From assembly GCF_011397635.1 (NCBI RefSeq), contig NC_064759.1, positions 17,694,428 to 17,758,427 of the forward strand: DNA of 64,000 nt, written 5' to 3'. Position numbers and translations under genes: made by a program. Within the stretch, counting starts at the first letter, position 1; each line of letters starts with the position of its first letter. A model generated the notes under the pieces. That model was not told the origin of the DNA and did not search any database. It worked only from the letters and a program-made list of their open reading frames with translations. Below are positions 36,101 through 50,702 of this stretch, in pieces. The DNA comes from Epinephelus fuscoguttatus (taxonomy: Eukaryota > Chordata > Actinopteri > Perciformes > Serranidae).

Positions 36101-39100
36101 TGCCTGGGGTTATCTGGGGCTGTGGTCTGCCCCACTTCCAGGAACTAGAAACAGCACAGTTTCATCTTAAGAGAAAAAGAGAGAGATGGATGCAGATAGA
36201 AGAGAGTATAACAAGAGAGATAGAGTCACTTTAGAAGTAGGGGTGTTGCAATATACTGGCACTGACGACATTTAAAAATTAAATATTAATATCATGTTAA
36301 TAAAACACATCATGATGTCATGTGTAATCCAGCACCTCTTAAATCGTTTGTCTTTTTTTTATCCATTCTCGCTTTGTCTCCCTCCTCCAATGCTTCTAGT
36401 TGCCTTTTCACCATCCATTAAGTGTAATTGTTCTTTTTATATGATTTCATACAGTTATGGTTACAGACTCACTCCACCTCCCTACACTTGTATTTTGAGT
36501 GTAATTAATTTGACAAAAGACAGAAAATATAACAAACAGAGTTGAAGGGGCTGTGGATGAAATTCAGAGTGTGTGAGTTGTACACGGTTCTCAACATGGA
36601 GGTGGCTGAGCTATGCTGCTATCACCATAAACAGTGCTGACAGAGCTAATGGTGTTAACCATGCAGGAACCAAAGGGTGGGCTGCTGCCGCAAGAATACT
36701 GTCCTGATATCGGCGGTACCTGCTGTGTGATTGCAGTGCAAAGCGGTTGCGATGAGCTAGCCAATGTAAGACACATGCGCTAACATACATGTGTGCCCGG
36801 ACTTGGTTACCCCAACAAACCACTGAGGTAGCTTGACTTCATTCTCTGCTCAGGACGTCATTACTCTGCCGTATCTTTACATTGCAAATAGTGTTCTGCT
36901 ACACTGATGCTCTGAATGTTGCGTACATTCATTTAAAGATGAATTTTACCGGATACCATATTTTTTCAATTTTATGTATAGATGTCATAGGTGGCACGGT
37001 GATGCAATGGTTAGCATTGTCGCCTCACAGCAAGAGGGTTCCTAGTTTGATCCTTGTGGTGGGGGAGCCCTTCTTTTCAGTTTGCATGTTCTCCCCTTGT
37101 CATTGTGGGTTTCCTCCAGGTACTCCAGCTTCCTCCCGCAATCAAAAGACATGCAGGTTAGGTTAATTGGTGACTCTAAATTAGCCGTAGGTGTGAATGT
37201 GAGTGTGAATGGTTGTCTGTCTCTATGTGTCAGCCCTCTGATAGGCTGGTGACCTGCCCAGGGTGTACCCTGCCTCTCGCGCAATGTCAGAAAATGAATA
37301 GATATCATATATAGATATTGCGATAATATCGTTGAAGTGAACTCTTTTGGCCACAATAATCATGTCGGCTCTAATATGAAGGCAACTATTGACACATTAT
37401 TTGAGCTCAGTGCTTTGAGAGATAAGTATCTAGGGTGGTAGTATGATTTATCACACCATTTGCAAAAAGATTTATTGCTGAGACTCTGCAGGGGCTTTTC
37501 AAGGCATGTGGTAGGTGCCAATGAGTGTACAGTACATGTACAGTAAATATGATTAATAAATCTTGTGTTGTTACAGATTTATTCACAGTGCTGAGTTCAG
37601 TTACAGGAACACACACCAGCTGAGGAAAGAACCATCACACTCCCGCTCCAATGTGCAGTTCTGCTTTTTCTGCTGTTCGCTCTGATGTCAGGTGCAAATC
37701 ATCTGATTGTTTATTGCAGTTGCAGCTCTAACCTGCTCGTGCACATCAGCATGTAGTTGGAGAGTTGATGTCCTTGCTGGCTCATGCATGTGCACTTATG
37801 CATGTATGTGCACATGCACACATTTTGCACTTATTTATTGGTTTAGTTGAGTTATATGCACCGACATAGCAGAGCCTTTGTTTTTCTTTCCCTGCAACCA
37901 CCAAGTGAAGGTTGGCACATGCTTATCCTTCAGTTTAACAAACCGGAGGCATTATTCTGTTCATACTTGCCTTCATCAAGTTGCAAAGAATCTGAATGTT
38001 TCCACTGTGAATATAGAGATTATGTAAGATGTTTGGTTTATATGTGGTTGGAAGAGATAATTACAGTAATTTGATACTGTTAATAAGGCACATAGATAGA
38101 TTCCTTGAACCAAACACCAGCCGTGTGTAAATGCAGAGCTCAGCACTGTATGTCTGGGTGTCTGTTGTTTGCTCAGAGAGGTCTCTTTAATCTATATTTT
38201 TTTCAAGCAGGAAATTACCATCATTAATGACTCCATGTCAGTGGAAGTGCTGCAAGTGCTGTTGTCATTATAAGAACTTATTTTCTGACCTCAAATTCTG
38301 TGCAAGGGTGCTTTAACTTCTCAAGAAGCGTCCCTGTTTCCTGTGACATGATTATACTATACGTCTGATTTTGACTTCCCCATTGGATGAAGCTTACTGA
38401 GTGTACATACAGAAAGCCCCTGCAAAGTAGGTTGGCTGAGGAGTGCTACTTCACACATGCAGGTATCAAGAACAGGTGCTCTTTGGATCCAAGGACATAT
38501 GTGACCCAAAAGGAGGGAGAAGTTAGACTTGTACTTTTCTTTGTGATTAATAATTCATAAACAGAAAAATATTAATGCACACTGCTTTGCAAAAGTTAAA
38601 AAGCCTTTAATATTTCGGCATGATGCCCAGATGAGGACTGTGAGTTGAAATGCGTAGGCGCTAAGCCCATTTATTAAAGGCCTTTTAACTTTTGCAAAGC
38701 AGTGTGCCTTGGTTTTTGTCTGGTTATGACTTACTGATCACAAAGCAAAGTACAAGTGTAACCTCTCCCTCCTTTTTTGGTTACAGAAAGCCCCTGTCAG
38801 AAACCATACAGCTTAATGGCTGGATTTCACAGCACACAGAGCAAGATAAAGAATGCTGCCATTGTTACTGACAACAGGAAGTGACATAAAATCAGTCTGG
38901 CTCTTACTGGAAGCTGCTTCTTCTGACAGCATGAAAAGAAAAATGTGAAAACTGCTATACGGTGTTCTTTAGCATGCCCTCCCCCCGCTTAGTTTCCTGC
39001 CTTTCCCTGTCCTAAACTTTGGCCTGCGTTTGTTCTTTCGCTTCACGTATAGACCATAGATAGTGGTTTCCCCTTTAGTCTTGATAAGGGTGTGATAAGG

Positions 39101-42100
39101 GTGGTGTGACTCATGCCTGTACATTTGTGGAGCTCCACGGTACAACTGCCGTGGGATAATTAAGAGCAAGCAGAATTTGTTACTTCTGATTTCAGAAAAA
39201 CTAAAGTCTTTCGCCGGTTAGATTTTAAAGGCGAGAAGAAAATGTGTGATGTTTCATCAGCATGAGTGATATAGCTATATACATTAGAGCAACAGTTTCT
39301 GCATATCTTAGATCAGGATAAAGACAGAAAGCAGAAGAAACCTTGCCTGACTTGGTCCAGGGGCATCAACATCGGCCTACCAGCAAATCAAAAGCTGTCA
39401 ATAAACATGTTGTATCTCATGAGTTCAATCCATACGAAAGCCATGTATGTGTAAAACAAACTTTTAAAAAATTTGGCGTAGCTGTGAGGTTGCCAGGTAA
39501 CTGGCTGAGACGTCAAGAAGACATTTTGCTTCTAGTTTCTAGATATAACTTGAGCTTTTAAAGTGCTGGTGTGGGGTTTTACAGTCAGACCCACTTAAAT
39601 ATCCTTTTGCATAATCTCTCTTTCAGCTGTTGTAGAGTAAAATTATTTGTGTCTGTTGTTTTTTTGTGTATCCATTACAGAGCCCTCCATATAGCGGTGG
39701 TGCAGGGGGAGTTGGCCATCGTCCGCAAACTGATCCAACTCCTGTTGTTGGCTCGCAGAAGCCTTGATGTCTACAACAACCTCCGTCAGGTAAACCAAAT
39801 GCACTTTTGATACGCATGTGTTACATTTCTGCAGCACACTAAACAAAAATGGTACTAAACAGTACCCAAAGGCAGCTATTTGGCTCCGGGAATCTGTTTG
39901 GTGCTATATGGCACACATCTTAAGGTGCTATACAGCAGTGGTTCCCAACTGGTCCAGCCACTGAGTCCAGCTTTCTCTTAAGTCATCAGTTCAAGGTCCA
40001 CACAATTTAATATATTCAGCATCACACTTGCATTTGGCCATGTCATGGAGCTAGTTTGCTGTCTCTGTCAAGTAGCTGTCCGTTTGTCACTGACTCTACA
40101 GCAAGAAATGGCACTTAAAAAAAACAGCTTTGTGCCTCCAATTCACTGTGCTTTAAAATAAAGCATGTTTTGTACAAACCTTCGCAAGTCACTTGCGGTC
40201 CATTCAGAATGGACCAACAAACCACTTTTTTTTGTACTATGACCCACCAGTTGGGGACCACTGCTGTATAGCACATTTGTCATATAGTTCGACTACATAG
40301 AGCCATTAGAGGTGGCAAATACTACTATATTGTTTTAGATTTTTGAGATTTTCTGTATGCATGCAGTACTAAACTCTTATTGAGGAATTCAATATGTTAC
40401 CCTTTCAAGCCTGGAATATTAACGTTCATGTGGGGCAAAGGTCAAGAGCCACTCCTTTCATTTGTTATCCTCTGAAAATACACCGTTTGCAGGCTATTTT
40501 AATGTCATGTTTTTATTTTTTTGTCCCAGTCAAACTAAACTCAACTCAACTTAAAAAGTTGTTTGTGTGGCAGCAGTGCTATATAGCACCTCAACCCACG
40601 CAAAAGAACTTGTAAGGGACCAACATTTTTCTGTGTGCTATGAAAACATACATGCATGCACACATAGCTGCTGTCATTACATTTACAAATGCAGAATTCA
40701 AAATCAATAGTTTGACATTTGTGGGAAAATATTGCCCTCCTTTCCAATCCACATTTTTTTTTTTAAATGTTTCAGTTCTATTTCGCAACACATATGAAAG
40801 AGGTCTCGGTCTCAGTCAGTATAACATAATGAAAGATAGAATAGAAATGAGAAGGGAACTTCTGCCCCAGACAACCACAGTGTGTAAAATACATTCCCCG
40901 TGCCGCCTCACCCTTCTGATAACAGTAACATGGAAAAGAATGAAAGAGGAAGTGCCTTGGTTTCCTCCTTGCCTTGCACTGTGTTATCACACTCTCTTAC
41001 AGTCATCGCTGCTGATGGTTATGCAGTGGAATTCACCCTTCCTGGTTTCTCCACCTGCACTTGCCTCAAGCCAAAGCCAAGCACATGCCCGGAGGGACTA
41101 CATGTGTTTTCCAGTGTTTTGTTTTATTTTGTACATGGTTTTCTAGTGTTCGGTGTCCCTGTAGGTAGGGATTTTTAGGTTTTGCATTTTGGATTTGCCA
41201 TGTTGTGAAATTCAGATGAGATGATTAAGTGGTGCGAAGTGTGACTCCCATGAACTCTCATGAACCCAGCATTCATATCTCATGTCTTGGCCTCTTAACT
41301 CAAAGCACATGAAGAGAGTGGAGAAATGACATGATATCATGTCACTTTAAACTCATATTACATTTGCTTTTTTCTTGACTGACTCTTTGTCCAGGGCAAC
41401 TTTGACTAGTTACAATGATAATAATGGGCAAAGGGTCTTTAAACTTTCACTTAGGAGAGTAGTCTTATGAAAACTGACTGTACCAGTTACAGTGTACCTT
41501 ACTGGAATGTGCACAAGGAGTAATCTTTGAGTGTTTCCCAATCCAGGGCTGTCCCGACCACTGGCCTCAAGCCAGCACTCTTCCCCTCTGTTGTCTCCAC
41601 CTTCTCTGCATTCTGCCAGCTTTCTCTTTTTCATCCTTCAGCAGAGAAAGCACCTGAGTCGTGCAGAGCTTTAGTTCTCAATGCTGGAGTTTCACACCAC
41701 ACAGGACACCACAGGCTCGCTTACCAGAAATAACGCTTGTGCTATCATTGGTTGTTGTCTTTCCTCATCGCTGAGGCTTGACAGAATAGGTTTTGTGATA
41801 TCCTGTGTAAACCCTAGTATGAAAATGCATGCACGCGACAAACACACACTCACAAACCTTTTTTTCACACACTCACACATATTATGCCAAATGCATTTCC
41901 AACCCAAAAAGGGAGATTTTCAGGCCCAAGTCCCATCACAGTCATTTGCCTACCAGATTGTGTGGTTTTAACTACCAGGCATAAAGACTTCAAAAGGGAA
42001 CTTTCTATATTTCAAAACATAAAGTTTACCAGACAGACTTGAAAACACTTTCTGGCATCAGCCAACTTCCCAAAGATATAGTAAAAAATAAAATACAGCT

Positions 42101-42813
42101 CCTCCAATGTTGATGACAAATCCTGAGTTTCTGTGGTTTTGCGTATGGAACTTTTTGACAGAGTGTTACTATCAGTACTGTAACTGAACAATAGTGCAAG
42201 TGTCAGTGCTTGATTTGCCTTCCACTCCATGAACTACTATGATGGTAGAGACAGCTGTTTGATACTCCCACACTGGTCATGCTATCAGTGTGGCTGCACA
42301 AACACACAGCGTAGTAGTCAACGTTTCGCTGCTCTCCCCACAGCTGATGGTGTAGTGCGTGGCACTGACACTAGTGGGGTTTGGGGACTGAATCTCCAGG
42401 GGCCACCTACACGAAACATACTGTTATGGTCATGTGCTTTAAAGACATCCACCAAAGTGCGTGTGTTACTTCTGCAATGCAGCATGCAGATGATCCGTAA
42501 CAATTTATAATCACTTGTTTAAAAACATTTCTGCAAATAGTCACATTCACTGAACTGTAAAAATCTTTTTGTTCAGATTTATATCAGTTCTTTTTTTTCC
42601 CCAGCTTTTATGTGCTTGCTGGTGGCATGCCTTTTTTTAAATGTGTGTGTGAGTGTGTGTACACGAGTGAGACATCTCTGTGTGTTTGTGTGTGCTTTAG
42701 TATCCTTGTTCCGAGAAGTCACATGACTCCCCCCCCCCCCTCCCTTGCTTTGGGCTGTTTCTCAACATACCTTGGTTCAATGGGTAGTTTACGGGGACTT
42801 TCCCTTGCTGCGC

Positions 42814-42871
<58 letters not shown>

Positions 42872-43822
42872 GTGCTTTCTCTATCTGTCTCGCTCTTACT
42901 TCAGTATCTTTTCTTACATCTTTGGCCGCATATATCTTGACATAATTCAGGGTTTGTCACCATAACTGATGAACTGACTGGTGTTATCAGAGTAACGTCA
43001 ACAACACTGACGTAAGAGCATGTGATGTTTATTTGTGCAACAGGACTTGCTTTACGCTATACTTTTCACCACAGAAGAAGACTCTCTGTCTGTTGCCTTC
43101 CACCTCTCTTTGTGTTTGGCTCTGCCTACAGCCCGGGGCTGTTCTTCGTGCCCAGAAACCTCCTCTCATCTTTTCACCTCCCGAATGTTGAGCTGCTCAT
43201 TTTGCAGGAATGCAAGTGTGCAAGGACAGACCCAGGGGAAAGAGAAGGGATTTTCCCTTGTTATCCTGTCTTTCCCCTGGACTCCCCTCTGCCGCTTCCG
43301 CCTCTTCCTCATTCCTCCATCTCTCCGCCCTGCGTCCCCCCCCTCACTCCCTACCCACCCTTCCTCTTATCTTTGCTGGATTTTTGTTTGAGTCACTCTG
43401 AAATCCTTTACAGGAAGCCACAGCTAGGCTCTGCCAAATTTGAGAGGTCTATTTTTAAGGCCTTAAAAGGCCTTAGTGTGGAAGGTACTCCTGGATTCTA
43501 CCATACATGTTTCATTAGTGCTGTGTGGGGTCAAAATAGTAGTATGGCTGCTATTCACAGTGACTGATTATAGGAAGTTCAAGAAATGTAGATTTTATAG
43601 GGGATATGATTGTATGTGCGTGTGTGTGTGCTCTTTTCTGTGTGTTTCTGTATCCGTAAGTGTGTGTGTGAGTCATTGGATTCAGGGAAACGGGAGATGA
43701 ACACTGGCATTGACACACTTGAGGAATTCCACAAAGGCACTCTCCCACTGCTAGACTACTTTTTTTAATAGTCTTTACTGGAACAAATGCCCAGCACGCG
43801 CACGCACACACACACACACACT

Positions 43823-43855
<33 letters not shown>

Positions 43856-46800
43856 ACACTCACATACAGTAACAATAAAGCAAAAGTGAAACTTGGAACA
43901 ACAATCTGTTCCCGATTGCTGCGCTGATTGTGTAACTTGAATAGCAGCTAAAAAAGTCCAGGTTAAAAAGACTTCCCTTTATGACTGAACTGTTGCGTTG
44001 CTGAATTTAAACAGAAGTTTTTCAGTGACTGGAGTTGACATAATTATCGACAGGATGATACATGCTGACCTCACCCAAAGGAACATCCTAGATTGCTCAA
44101 GTGTATCCAATCAGCACGTCCTCTTGCAGGCAAACACCTAATAAATGTTCCTCCTTGTTTGGATATACTCACACAGTCTCATGCAAGGGTTGTTGTTGTT
44201 TGTTCTGTGATATATGGTGCAAAGGTCTCATCTTTGACAGTCTGCTGTTTTTTTGGACTTTGATTTGGTTGCTGATGACTATGAATATTGGCATTGTGGG
44301 TGGGTGTGTGTTGTGTGTATATGTGGGTTAGGTGTGTTTGTATATATGTGGGAATAGGCACGGCGCACACATGCCTGTATCTCATGATCTTCTGATGTTT
44401 AATACTTCTAATTTTAGCTGACATGGTTCCTCCTTGTTTATTTATTTTAGGCGTTGGCCCGTCCTTACAGGCATTGTTGCTTTTGTGTATCTGACCTTTA
44501 ACCTGTAGAACAGGTTAGAGATGAAAGCAGGCCTTTACTAGAAATAACAGCACTCTTCCGCCAACCTCACTTACGAGATGTGCTAATTGTAAGATTTTGT
44601 AAATTCCTACCTTGTTATTTTTCCTGTCTTGTATCTGTTACTGCCAACACGGATCTTATGATGTAACTTCTAGTTAGTCCGGTTGGCAACAAGATATATG
44701 AAACACTTGGCTTTCTGGCTGAGCTTTAGAGATCATACCACACTCAGGTCTGATCAGTTAATATGCAGATATTTTTTCATACCTTCATACCCTCCTGGCA
44801 TTTCACCAGGTATACAGTATATGACGGTACTTGTGTTAAAAAAAACAATAACAACAAAAACGTAAAAGCTGAGCTGCTGGTGATAGAGGTCATATTAGTG
44901 TGTATGTCATTGTCTAGCCTACAATGCTGTGTTTCTAATATGCAATTAATCTACTTAGACAAGTCTTACTTGGTTTAAATACTCATGTCCCATAGAATAA
45001 TGAATAGATAGGAAATAAGCGCCCTACTTGCCGGACGACCTGATGACACTTGTTGCTGTGGCGGATACTGACACATAAGATTCAGATTCAGATGTCTTTA
45101 TTGTCATTGTGCAAACATACAGGAGCAGAATGGAATGATCAGTGGGCTGAACTGAGATCATGTGTTGAATAAAATGATGTTGCTAATTAACTGCTTTTGT
45201 AGTAGAACAACGTGACCTAAAGATAATGTTATACATGGCAATTCCCCCACATAGGCACAGAGGCATATTTCTTTTTTACTAGTTCTGTAACGTTATCCCC
45301 ACCACTCGCAGTTGACGTCTTTCTTAGCTCCACTGCCTGTTCCATCAGTGGAGATTGACCTCTTGTGGCGCATATTGTGCACTACATCACATCAATACAG
45401 CATCTCTGTATCAGTTTGAAATTGAAAGAGGAGCAGGAGAGGAGAAAATCATACCTTTGGAATTTCTAAATACAGTATAAACAGTAATACCTTGATACCA
45501 CCCAAGCATAATGCAGCTACAGCCATCTGCCAGTTATCTTAGCTTAACATTTAAACTAGAAACAGTGGTCCAGTGAGAGGGCTCTGTCCAAAGGCAATGA
45601 AATCCAACTACCAGCACCGAGTCACGAAATACTCAGGCATATATGCCTGTAAAATGATGATTTGTTGTTTTTACACTTTGATTAAAGAAACAAGATGTGA
45701 TAATTAGTGAGATTTATAGGTGTTTGTCAAGTTTTGTTATCTGCAGGCAGTGCCAGGCTAGCTGTTTCCCCGTTTTCAGTCTAAGCTAAGCTAACTGTCT
45801 CCCTGCTCTCGCTCATAGACTGTATCAAATAGTGGATGTAGCTACCATGCCGTCACCCATCGGTTTGTGGACTCTCATTTTGAAGCCTCAGATTTTGGCG
45901 TTTTGGCCGTTGCCAAAAGACTGTGAATCTGACTCATAGATTTAACAATGCCTTGCAAACATCCTGTCACTCAAGCAGCCCTGTTTTTGAGTTGTAAGAA
46001 AATTCACCCCCCATACAGTTGTCATGAATGTTAAAATTAGCTATAGAGACCAAAGCCGTTTGTTGTACCAGGCTGTAAACCTTGTTTATTTCTGCTTTCT
46101 GCATTTTAACATGAGTGTCTATGAGGACTAACTCGCTTAAGAAGCCAGGAACTGCAGTTTTGGCACTTCATGTTAGCTTTGTTTTTCAGCTCCAGAGGTT
46201 GCCTCTTGCTGTGGCTTCATGTTTGCTACATGACATTTTATTTTTATTTATTTATTTATTTATTTATTATTTGTACACACATAAAACTGCAAAAAAAAAA
46301 AACAGTTTAGTAAAAGAAATAAGAAATGTGTCAGGAGAGGTCAAGAGCCACAAACTTATACAAACAGACCTCCCCAACTTGAGGAGAAAAAACAGACAAT
46401 GAAAAATTAGTGACAGCAGACATGATATCTTCTCATTTAACTCTCCACCAGAAAGAAAAGCGTATTTTTACAAAATGTCAAACTGTTTCTTTTATGGATT
46501 TGTAATTTTGAGATTGTCAAAAAAAGCCTTGGGAGAGGAACTATATTAGCATACAGTAATTGCATTTGGTGAAATTCAGGATCTGGGATTTCCACTATTA
46601 GATGAGCATTTTTAGTCAGAACAGTGACACTAACATAGAGACTTGTTTCGAAATAATGGCATCCATGCAGGGTAACAAATCTATTTATCTCAAATTTTAA
46701 GAGATGGGAATAATGTCTTGGAGCACTGTTCAGCATTAGTGGGGGGTTTACGCTTTTTGAATGCCGTCTACTGTGCGCTGCAGTGTGAAACATGAAAACT

Positions 46801-49800
46801 ATTTTGAGACACTGTGTATTGGCTTTTGTGGTTATGGACCTGAATAAACTGGTTTGTCTAAACTGTCGTTTTTGCTGTCATCCTCCCCCTCAGACTCCAC
46901 TTCATCTGGCAGTGATCACCCAGCAGGCCAACATGGTAGAGGCTTTGTTGAGAGAAGGGGCCGACCCTGCTGCCTTGGACCGTAATGGCCAGACGGCGCT
47001 CCACCTCTGCTGCGAATATGAGCAGCGTGACTGTCTATCTGTCTTGCTCTCTCGCTCCTCATCCTCCACATGCCTGGAGATCAGAAACTATGAGGGTAAG
47101 TTGGGGTCTACAGAGGAGGCCCCTCAGTCTGTATAGAAGTTGCTCTCAGATGACTGACTCGCTCTTCTCATTACGTTATTTAATCTGATAAAGGCTTGTG
47201 CTGGACCATTTCCTCCTTAGTGATTTTTATGTGTTTAATTTAATGAGTACAAGCAAAGCCATTATCATTACGCTGAAGTTTTGGGCATCGTGGTCAGCTG
47301 CCTTTTTCTCACTACTCCATATGTGTGTAACCAAGTTTATATTGACATCTAGAAATTGCAGACACTTTGACATCAGGTCATTTACAGTACATGTGTGAGC
47401 AGTAAAATAGTGAACAGCCACAGTCTACCTTACTAGCTTGTTGGGGGCTATAAGAGATGTGAAGCCTTTTCAGGTAGGTGTGGGGTTGGTTGCTTTTGGG
47501 TGTGTGGGCAGGAAGAGAAAAGGACGTGTCCTTCCTTTGTGGTCTTGTGTAGTCTCACATTGTCACATCACCAGCGTATGCCTGTGATGTTAAAGCACAG
47601 GAGACATTAGTGTGAAAGTAACAAGTCTGGGTACAGAAGAAAGTCCCCAAAATACACATAGGCTCGTCTCTCTACAATTCTATTTGTGGAGCAGGGATCA
47701 GATCTAATTACAACAACTTCAACCAAATAGCAAAGTCTACTTTCATTTTAATGTAATGGAATAATTTCCTGTCTAGACAACACAGCTTTAAGAGTTCTAA
47801 CAAAGGTGAAGAAAGGTGAACATATCACACCAATACTCAGGTCTCTTCACTGGCTTCCTGTGTACCACATGATTCAGTTTAAGATGCTCCTGCTAGTCTA
47901 TGAATCTTTCAGTGACAGAAACCTCTCGGCCTGGCTCGCCATCTGGTAGCAGTCTGCTAACCAGTCCCAAAAAAACATGGAGAAGCTTTAAACTCACTTT
48001 AAAGGCCCAGTGTGTAGGGTTTAGGGGGATATACTGGCAGAAATGGAATATATTATAATAAATGTGTTTTCTTTTATGTATAAAAGTATGTATGTATAAT
48101 CACCTGAAAATAAGGATCGTCGTGTTTTTGTTACGTTAGAATGAGCCGTTTATGTTTACATAGTGAGCGAGTCCTTGTCCACGGAGTCTAACATGTTGCA
48201 CTGCCATGTTTCTACAGTAGCCCAGAGTGGACAAATCAGACAATAGCTCTGGAAAGGGCCATTTGGGTTTTTGCGTTTGGCAATGAACTGAAACAGCATC
48301 GGAAAAACACCCATTTTTACGTGAAACTGCCTTATTAAGTGTTTTTACCGGTTTAAATCACCGGGTCCATGTGCTTTGGAAAGGAGGAGACCTTTGCGGA
48401 TAATTCAGCTCCTGCAAAAAAAAAACAAAAACAAAAAAACAACAACTCCTGAACGTTTGGATCTTAAGTTACCAGAAAAAAAAAGGTGAGCACACATTAG
48501 CATGTGCTGGGCTAATGTCAGAGAAACCCTGATTTGTAATGGACACTGCTTTATTCAGTGTTTTTACAAGTTTTAATTACCAGGGGTCACCAGGCGTGTG
48601 CACAAAACGATGCCTAAAAGAGGTGTGCACCACTTCCCATGCAGAAGCTGCGATCTATAAAAACAGAATTGATGGGATAAACTTTGACCCATGCTCACAA
48701 ACATTTTGGAGACGGGAAATTGGTGACACAGAAGGTGAGGTGGAAGCCTGATTGTAGAAATGGTTGAATATTTTTTGATGCACGCCACTTTGGCTTTTGT
48801 CCGTACATACATTTGTAGTATGGATCTTATGCACTATATTATAAATAAGACACCTGGTCTGTTTGTTTGGAGAGGAGGAGGCCTCTGTTGATAATTCGGC
48901 AATGAACAGTGAAGGAATCCAACTGGCAGTTCACGCTTGGGTCATGGGAGGCGTTTCAGCTAGTTGCAATCTGCAGTTCTCGCTGCTAGATGCCACTAAG
49001 TCCTACACACTTAAATGTTATGCCACACACTGCCTGTGTCTCTGTGTACTGTGTGTGGAGGCAGTATGTGTAATAACAGGTTTACGCAGGTGTGTGTATA
49101 TGCATTTATTTGGACTTATGCCCATTGTGTGTACATGTGTGTCTAAATTGGTTCAATATGAAACTCAGGTTCTGCTTCGTCCCTGTTCTCAGGTTTGAGC
49201 CCTCTCCATCTGGCGGTGCTGCGGGGCCATAAAGATTTGGCCAAAATGCTGCTGGACGCAGGCGCTGACATCAACGCTATGGTCAGTCCCTGTGCTGCAC
49301 TGACTCAGCACTGACTAAGTTTCACAACTTCACAAATTTAACATTTACCGTCTGTGCATCCTCTGACTTTTCCGATGGTGTTTTTTTATACTCTCATCAG
49401 GACATCAAAAGTGGCCAGAGTCCTCTCATGCACGCGGTGGAAAGCAATAACGCAGACATGGTCCACTTCCTCATTGAGGTAATGAGGGTGTGTGGGCAGG
49501 GAGGAGGGAGGGGAGAGAGGGGTTGTGACTCAGCTCTATTTGATAAGTCTGGTTTTCTCTTTCCAGCTCGTAAGCTGCATACTAAGTTACTATTCTTTTC
49601 TCGTGTATAGATAAGGCCTTCAAAGAATCGGAGCAAAACATTAATAGTATAGCTTTATTATCAGAGCTTAGCAGATGTGTTGTACATGGGCAGAATTATC
49701 TTCTCTCCTTCCTTCATCTCTCCTTTTAAAGCTTTTTCTCCTCTTCATCTCTCCTATCTGTTCTCACTCACCCTCTCCATGGATCTGTCTTCTGTTTCAC

Positions 49801-50670
49801 TTTCTATGCTGAACTGCGTCTCCTCTGGCTTTCTTTGTGAATCACATCTGTGTCAACTTCTCGTGTTTTTCTCTTGCAGAGTGGCTGTGATGTCAACAGC
49901 CAGTCATACAGTCGGAACACAGCCCTTCACAGTGCCTGCGGCCGGGGTCAGGTGGACACGGTGCGGCTGCTGCTGAAGAGTGGAGCTGACAGCAGTCTCA
50001 AGAACTACCATAATGACACCCCTGTGATGGTGGCCAAGAACAAGAAAGTGAGTGAGGGGACAACAGAGAGACAGAAAATATGCAGTATGAAATAGACCTA
50101 GCTGAAATGCCATTCTTACTCTATTGTTTGTCTTTTCATGGTTGTGAGTTGCGGCATCAGGACAATTTAGATAAAAAAAAAAAATTAAAATGAACTCCCA
50201 AAAAAAGGTGACCAAAATGACTGAACGACTTCTTTGTGATTGTCCAAATTTTCATTCACACACTGTAATTTTACGATGGAAAATCCCACCAATAGTTCAG
50301 TTACGTCAGAACAAATGCAACCATTGCAAAACCCTCTTGACTCAGCTCTGGTTAGGATAGTCAAAGACATGGTTGAGGCCAGATGGGAAAGAAAGTGTGT
50401 GCATCCTTCCCTCTAGAGGACAAACCTGAATGGTGCAGTGTTTTCTCCACCAGTGTTACATGCTCGTTTGGCTCAAGAGCTGTTTGTTTGTAGATCAGTG
50501 TGACACTCACAGGTCATGCACACAAGGTTGTAACAGAGTGTAAATATTTTTGCAGATAGCAGATGTGTTACGAGGGAGAGGCTCCAACCAGATAAGAGAT
50601 CAACACTGTGTGTCTGTCTCACCACATCGGAGCAGCATAACAGAAAATGGTAAGAAAATGCACACAGTTA

Positions 50671-50702
<32 letters not shown>

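Larger units (their letters stand above)
29817..39680 (+). other. bcl3 intron 2
   Basis: 9.9 kb between exons 2 and 3. Apart from the elements listed separately it holds CA-rich sequence near 32.2 kb, CT and GA tracts near 33.0, 36.0 and 36.2 kb, and long repeat-poor stretches (31.2-33.0, 35.6-36.9 and 37.4-38.4 kb) with no exon or RNA gene recognised. Confidence 0.7.
39790..46893 (+). other. bcl3 intron 3
   Basis: 7.1 kb. It contains the hAT MITE, microsatellites and the repeats near 45.1-46.0 kb. Open frames at 40640-41146 and 43022-43567 have no recognisable domain. No exon is needed here, since exons 3 and 4 join in phase with family sequence. Confidence 0.7.

Noticed and set aside
40640-41146. 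168-codon open frame, plus strand
   Set aside because: No motif, no family match recalled, inside bcl3 intron 3 where exons 3 and 4 already join in phase.
43022-43567. 181-codon open frame, plus strand
   Set aside because: CT- and CCT-rich sequence in bcl3 intron 3 with no domain, and three overlapping open frames; composition explains it.
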